From NCBI RefSeq assembly GCF_030811455.1, contig NZ_JAUSQU010000001.1, positions 4,464,001 to 4,528,000 of the forward strand: DNA of 64,000 nucleotides. Direction: 5' to 3'. This DNA comes from Streptosporangium lutulentum (GTDB lineage: Bacteria; Actinomycetota; Actinomycetes; Streptosporangiales; Streptosporangiaceae). Below, piece after piece: positions 60,442 to 64,000 of this stretch; position 1 is the stretch's first letter, and each line of letters opens with the position of its first letter. The notes beneath the pieces were generated by a model, which was not told the DNA's origin, ran no database searches, and saw only the letters and a program-made list of their open reading frames with translations. The translations under genes were made by a program, and so were the position numbers.

Positions 60442-61117
60442 CAATCGAGAGAGTCTGACCGGTGATCCAGGATGAGGCCTCGGAGACGAAGAACCGGACA
60501 CCGTGGGCGATGTCCTCGGCCGCGCCGAGCCGGCGTACCGCGATGCCTTCGACGAGCTCGGCCTGGCCCTGCTCGCCGTAGCTCTCCCACTGCTTGATGG
60601 TCGAGGGGTTGGACAGCACGAACCCCGGCGCGATGCAGTTGACCGTGACACCGAACCGGCCCAGCTCGTGAGCCATCTGGCGGGTGAAGCCGATCTGCCC
60701 GGCCTTCGAGCTGGCGTAGGCCTGGATGCCGGTGAGGCTGACGCTGCGGCCCGCGCCGGACGAGATGTTGACGATGCGGCCCGAGCCTCGCCGCTTCATG
60801 CCCGGCACCGCCGCCCTGGTGCACAGGAAGGTGCTGGTCAGGTTGGCCGCGACCACGGCGGCCCAGCCCTCGTCGGTGATCTCCTCGATCGGGTGGTGCA
60901 CCTGACCGACGACGCCGCCCGCGTTGTTGACCAGGATGTCGATGTCACCGATCTCGGCGAAGAAGGCGTTGACCGCGGACGAGTCGGTCACGTCCACGGT
61001 GTCCTTGTCGATGCCGTGCACCCGGATCCCGTCCGCCTCGAGTGCGGCCGCGATGGCCGACCCGATCCCGTGTGCCGTGCCGGTGACCACGGCGGTCCTG
61101 CCGTTACCTGTTGTCAC
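60419..61117 (-). CDS. Short-chain dehydrogenase/reductase
   Basis: 232 residues from a GTG at 61117, overlapping the creatininase stop (GTGA); an ATG at 61129 is less likely. Cofactor motif TGTAHGIGSAIAAALE, VNNAGGVVGQVHHP, NISSGAGRSVSLTGIQA and the YASSKAGQIGFTRQ catalytic pair are complete. The C-terminus SSWITGQTLSIDGGHALF is typical of 3-oxoacyl-reductase-like SDRs. It is the only redox enzyme of the hydrolase operon. Confidence 0.93.
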   Translation of the reverse strand: MTTGNGRTAVVTGTAHGIGSAIAAALEADGIRVHGIDKDTVDVTDSSAVNAFFAEIGDIDILVNNAGGVVGQVHHPIEEITDEGWAAVVAANLTSTFLCTRAAVPGMKRRGSGRIVNISSGAGRSVSLTGIQAYASSKAGQIGFTRQMAHELGRFGVTVNCIAPGFVLSNPSTIKQWESYGEQGQAELVEGIAVRRLGAAEDIAHGVRFFVSEASSWITGQTLSIDGGHALF

Positions 61118-61827
61118 TGGTCGAGCCATCCCTTCTCGAGCAGCTCGCGGACCTCGGCCACGCCGGCGTCCCAGACGATCTGCATGTCTTCATCACTGCG
61201 TTGGTAAGCCCCGCCCAGACTCCCGTCGGGAGAGAGCTCCTTCATCTCCCGCGCGGTCACGTCGTTCGCCATCGACCGTGGGATGACCGGCGCGCTGCCA
61301 TCGGGGATCTCGACTCCGGCGACCCTGGTCCAGGCGAAGTTCTCCAGCCAGGAGCCGTGAAACTGGTCGTCGTCGAAGCGGGAGGCGGCCTCCGCCGTCT
61401 TCGGCGCGTTGTACCAGCTGTGGAACAGGACCTGCACCCGGTGCTCCCGCGGCCGGCAGACCCATTCGCGGATGAGGCCGGCGATGGGTGAGTTCCCCCC
61501 GTGGCCGTTGACCACCGCGATGCGCCGGAAGCCCTGGGAGGCCAGGCCGTCCAGCAGGTCGCGCATCACCTCGATGTAGGTGCTGATCCGCAGGCTCATG
61601 CTGCCCGGGTACTCGGTGAAGTACGGCGCCATGCCGAACGGCAGGACCGGCAGGACCGGCACGCCGAGTGGCTCCGCCGCCTCCACCGACACCCGCTCGG
61701 CCAGTAACGCGTCCGTTCCCAGCGAGAGGTACGCGTGCTGCTCCGTCGAGCCGATCGGAAGCACGATGCGATCGTCGCGTTGGAGATAGTCGGCGATCTG
61801 CATCCAGTTGCTGTCGAAGACCCGCAC
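61114..61827 (-). CDS. Creatininase-family amidohydrolase
   Basis: 237 residues. Metal ligands are in VLPIGSTEQHAYLSLGTDAL (Glu, His and Asp) and in VVNGHGGNSPIAGLI (His). The later NFAWTRVAGVEIPDGS and SLGGAYQRSDEDMQ are in the family's C-terminal part. The family includes creatininase, MftE of mycofactocin synthesis and riboflavin-pathway ArfB. No mftA or mft genes are visible, so an amidohydrolase role in catabolism is more likely. First gene of the operon, 301 bp from the divergent Lrp gene. Confidence 0.9.
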   Translation of the reverse strand: MRVFDSNWMQIADYLQRDDRIVLPIGSTEQHAYLSLGTDALLAERVSVEAAEPLGVPVLPVLPFGMAPYFTEYPGSMSLRISTYIEVMRDLLDGLASQGFRRIAVVNGHGGNSPIAGLIREWVCRPREHRVQVLFHSWYNAPKTAEAASRFDDDQFHGSWLENFAWTRVAGVEIPDGSAPVIPRSMANDVTAREMKELSPDGSLGGAYQRSDEDMQIVWDAGVAEVRELLEKGWLDQ

Positions 61828-62127
61828 CGGTCCTCACGCTCCGTTCTGATGATTCATGCGCCGTCCGCGTCGGCGGCACGCGAAGTGAAATCCAACTCGA
61901 CCCACGGAATGGTCATCCGTAAGGAGATCAGAGCCAATACTATCCATTCGACCGCTAAATGCCAGTCCGTACCTCTTCGTTGCATTTGATCACTCGATCG
62001 TCGCCGCGCGAACGGTTCTCTCCACGGCATCCGGCGCCGGAGCGTGTTCGCACTGTGGCGTTCCCCATACCGGGGACTTCGGGCCGAAGTGCGCTTTTGG
62101 CGCATCCGGCCCGGTAGCCTTCCCACC
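61828..62127. promoter_or_regulatory. Divergent promoter region of hydrolase operon and Lrp gene
   Basis: 300 bp, AT-richer in the centre (61915-61990), between the creatininase and Lrp/AsnC genes. Both promoters should lie here. I see no sharp consensus boxes or a clear Lrp-type dyad. Confidence 0.45.
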
Positions 62128-62694
62128 ATGCCCCCACGCCGCCGCCCCGCCTCACCCAACACCTCGACCGCTCCGCTGCGAGATCTGGCCATGCCCGCGC
62201 AGTCGCCGCCGGTCCCGCTCGACGACGTGGACAGGCAGATACTCGTGTTGCTCAGCAAGGACTCCCGGCGCTCCCAGCGGGCGCTGGCCCGTGAGCTGGG
62301 GATGTCCGCTCCCGCGGTCGGGGAGCGCATCGCACGCCTGGAGCGCCTCGGTGTGATCCGTGGGTACGGCGTCCACCTGGACTGGGTCGCGGCGGGTTTC
62401 CCCATGACGGTGTATCTGACGATCACAGCCGTTCAGGGCTACCAGCAGAGGGACCTCGTCGAGAAGCTCGCCCTCATTCCCGAGCTGGAGGGGCTCGACA
62501 TCGTCACCGGCGCGATCGACCTGCTCGCCCGGCTCCGGGTCCGTGATCACTTGCATCTGCGGCAGCTGCTCATGGAGCGCGTCTGGCAGATCGAGGGCGT
62601 GCAACGTACCGAGACGTCGCTGAGCCTGGTGGAGGTCGGGCCGAAGAACCTGGTGGCCGAGCTGCTGTCGGACCCCTCCGGCGACCCGGCCTGA
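62128..62694 (+). CDS. Lrp/AsnC-family transcriptional regulator
   Basis: 188 residues from the ATG at 62128; an ATG at 62191 is also possible. The N-terminal HTH is DDVDRQILVLLSKDSRRSQR with ALARELGMSAPAVGERIARL. The RAM ligand-binding domain follows (FPMTVYLTITAVQGYQQRDL, then LEGLDIVTGAIDLLARLRVR). It diverges from the hydrolase operon and is its likely regulator, with an amino acid or peptide breakdown product as ligand. Confidence 0.93.
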   Translation: MPPRRRPASPNTSTAPLRDLAMPAQSPPVPLDDVDRQILVLLSKDSRRSQRALARELGMSAPAVGERIARLERLGVIRGYGVHLDWVAAGFPMTVYLTITAVQGYQQRDLVEKLALIPELEGLDIVTGAIDLLARLRVRDHLHLRQLLMERVWQIEGVQRTETSLSLVEVGPKNLVAELLSDPSGDPA

Positions 62695-62774
62695 GAGGCG
62701 GGCCGCCTCGACCCAGACCGGGAGCCGGGCCGCCTCGACCCAGACCGAGAGGCGGGCCGCACCGGCGGCCCGCC
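62693..62774. repeat. Tandem ~27-bp repeats followed by a perfect hairpin
   Basis: The unit GGGCCGCCTCGACCCAGACC occurs twice with a partial third copy (62693-62760). It ends in GGCGGGCCGC-ACCG-GCGGCCCGCC (62751-62774), a perfect 10-bp stem. It lies between the convergent Lrp and MaoC genes and probably serves as a terminator. Confidence 0.7.
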
Positions 62775-62799
62775 CTGAGATGTCCGGACCGGCCGGCGG

Positions 62800-63297
62800 T
62801 CACCCGCCGGTCATCGGTCCCTGCACGGGCCCGAAGCCTCGCCGGTAGACCATCACCGTCCGGCTGAAGGTGATGACGACCGTCCCGTCCTGATTGGTGC
62901 CCGTGGTCCGCACGGTGACGATTCCGACCTCCGGCCGGGAACGCGACTCCCGGAGCGCGAGCACCTCCGACGACGAGTAGACCGTGTCGCCCTCGAACAG
63001 GGGATTCGGCAGCCGCACCTCGTCCCAGCCCAGGTTCGCCATCACGTTGTAGGAGACGTCGTTGACCGACTGCCCGGTCACGAGCGCGATCGTGAAGGCG
63101 GAGTTGACGAGCGGCCGCCCGAACCCGGTCTGCGCCGCGTAGTGCGCGTCGAAGTGGACCCGGGCGGTGTTCTGCGTGAGCAGGGTGAACCAGATGTTGT
63201 CCGTCTGCGTGACCGTGCGCCCGAGCCCGTGCCGGTACACGTCACCGACCTCGAAGTCCTCGAAGTAACGGCCCTGCCATCCCTCGCGTACGGTCAT
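62800..63297 (-). CDS. MaoC-family dehydratase (hotdog fold)
   Basis: 165 residues. The hotdog core is FEDFEVGDVYRHGLGRTVTQ with TDNIWFTLLTQNTARVHFDA and TGFGRPLVNSAFTIALVTGQ. The Asp/His hydratase pair of the family is placed in ARVHFDAHYA. It hydrates or dehydrates an enoyl-CoA, possibly mesaconyl-CoA-like. It starts 1 bp after the CaiB/BaiF stop, so acyl-CoA activation and hydration appear coupled. Confidence 0.9.
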   Translation of the reverse strand: MTVREGWQGRYFEDFEVGDVYRHGLGRTVTQTDNIWFTLLTQNTARVHFDAHYAAQTGFGRPLVNSAFTIALVTGQSVNDVSYNVMANLGWDEVRLPNPLFEGDTVYSSSEVLALRESRSRPEVGIVTVRTTGTNQDGTVVITFSRTVMVYRRGFGPVQGPMTGG

Positions 63298-63298
63298 G

Positions 63299-64000
63299 TC
63301 AGTCCTCCCCCTCGCGCAGTCGCCTGATGCGCTCCGCGTCGTAACCGAGCACCTCGGTGAGGACGTAGTCGGCGTCCTCGTCGCGCCGGGGACCGCGTCT
63401 GTACCGGCGCTCGTCCGAACCCACCCTCAGCGGGCTCGCCACCTGCCGCACGGTTCCGAAATAGGGGTGTTCGGTCTCGACGACCATGCCCCGGGCGATC
63501 GTGTGTGGATCCCGCAGGGCCTGCGCCACCGTGTTCACGGGCCCGCACGGCACCCCGGCCGCCCGGAGAAGGCCCAGCCAGTGCTCGCTCGTGCCGGAGG
63601 CGAACACCGCCTCCAGCTCGGCCAGCAGGGTCGCGGCGTTCTCCCTGCGGGCGGCGAAGTCACGGTATCGGGGGTCGTCCGGCCACTCCGGATGCCCGAG
63701 CGTCTCGGCGAGCCGCCGGAAGAACTTCTCCTTCGGGCAGGCCACCACCAGCCAGCCGTCCCCCGTGGGGAAGGCCTGGAAGGGAACGAGCGACGGGTGA
63801 GCCGAGTGGCGGGTCCGCTTGGGCTCGAAGTCGCCGTTGAGCTGCCAGGCGGCCGGATAGGTCAGCATCGAGATCGCCGTGTCGAACAGGCTGATGTCGC
63901 AGTCGGCGCCGACCCCGTCGCGCCGCGCGGCGTGCAGTGCGGCCAGGATCGACGCCGCCGCCACCAGCCCGCCCGAATAGTCCACCAGCGAGAGGCCGGA
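63299..64000 (-). CDS. CaiB/BaiF-family CoA-transferase (5' end beyond window)
   Basis: Only the C-terminal 233 residues are visible; the start lies beyond the right edge. The family segments are GVGADCDISLFDTAISMLTY, then AFPTGDGWLVVACPKEKFFR and AAGVPCGPVNTVAQALRDPH with GMVVETEHPYFGTVRQVASP. The catalytic Asp lies in the unseen N-terminal part or near DISLFD. It moves CoA between carboxylic acids, paired here with a MaoC dehydratase. Confidence 0.93.
   Translation of the reverse strand, partial: SGLSLVDYSGGLVAAASILAALHAARRDGVGADCDISLFDTAISMLTYPAAWQLNGDFEPKRTRHSAHPSLVPFQAFPTGDGWLVVACPKEKFFRRLAETLGHPEWPDDPRYRDFAARRENAATLLAELEAVFASGTSEHWLGLLRAAGVPCGPVNTVAQALRDPHTIARGMVVETEHPYFGTVRQVASPLRVGSDERRYRRGPRRDEDADYVLTEVLGYDAERIRRLREGED

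Noticed and set aside
61114..61827. Mycofactocin system based on the creatininase-like gene
   Set aside because: No mftA precursor, MftC radical SAM enzyme or MftB is present, and the neighbours are hydrolases.

Overview
The window is high-GC DNA with many GTG and TTG starts, Shine-Dalgarno sites of the GGAGG type and 1 to 4 base start/stop overlaps. ANTAR, STAS, SigB-type sigma, GPP34, PucR and DUF6461/DUF6228-type genes point to a soil actinomycete. Streptosporangiaceae or a related family is my guess; no rRNA or other marker gene is present to prove it.

Left part (1-10.5 kb): a minus-strand deoxyribose-type catabolic operon (lacI, deoC, aldehyde dehydrogenase, a pseudo-aldehyde dehydrogenase without catalytic domain, ribokinase-like kinase) has a clear LacI-type operator in front. 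A divergent plus-strand ABC import operon follows: NMT1/THI5-like binding lipoprotein, a RarA/MgsA C-terminal-like protein, ATPase, a double-length permease and a nucleobase/nucleoside-type deaminase.

10.5-22 kb: a broken M24 peptidase gene, small actinobacterial families, and two adjoining insertion sequences. An IS701-type element appears to sit exactly on the left boundary of an older IS630-type element. Next come a secreted zinc-peptidase relative that has lost its HExxH motif, a GPP34 gene, an amino acid permease/acetyltransferase pair, and a divergent HxlR / metallo-beta-lactamase-fold pair.

22.4-35.8 kb: a mosaic segment bounded by an intact tRNA-Pro(GGG) at its right end and an 85-bp direct repeat, carrying the tRNA 3' end and terminator, at its left end. 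This is the geometry of an old tRNA-integrated island. It holds a MalT-like regulator unit, an SDR/hydrolase pair with a divergent XRE regulator, a YciO/Sua5 protein, a LysR regulator, at least four broken transposase or regulator genes, an RTX-like secreted protein and dispersed fragments of a DUF3885-like gene. No integrase is visible.

36-45 kb: a stress and signalling block. It has two related soluble or anchored proteins and a small membrane protein behind a SigB-like promoter, a HATPase anti-sigma-type kinase, a SigB/F-type sigma factor, an STAS anti-anti-sigma factor, a GAF-ANTAR regulator, a PAS-GAF-PP2C protein with a degenerate metal site, and a glycosyltransferase with its own SigB-like promoter.

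45-54 kb: proline catabolism (ProDH, PruA) with a divergent PucR regulator, two toxin-antitoxin modules, an F420-type LLM oxidoreductase/NmrA pair with a divergent TetR, and a recombination scar made of a pruA fragment, a flavin monooxygenase fragment and a MarR fragment.

54-64 kb: a tightly overlapping minus-strand operon of hydrolases (creatininase-like, SDR, M20, M19 dipeptidase, DUF885, S33 peptidase-like, AstE/AspA-like) divergent from an Lrp/AsnC regulator, then MaoC and CaiB/BaiF genes running off the right edge. The hydrolase operon has no transporter and no obvious known substrate; I regard it as the best candidate for an undescribed catabolic system.
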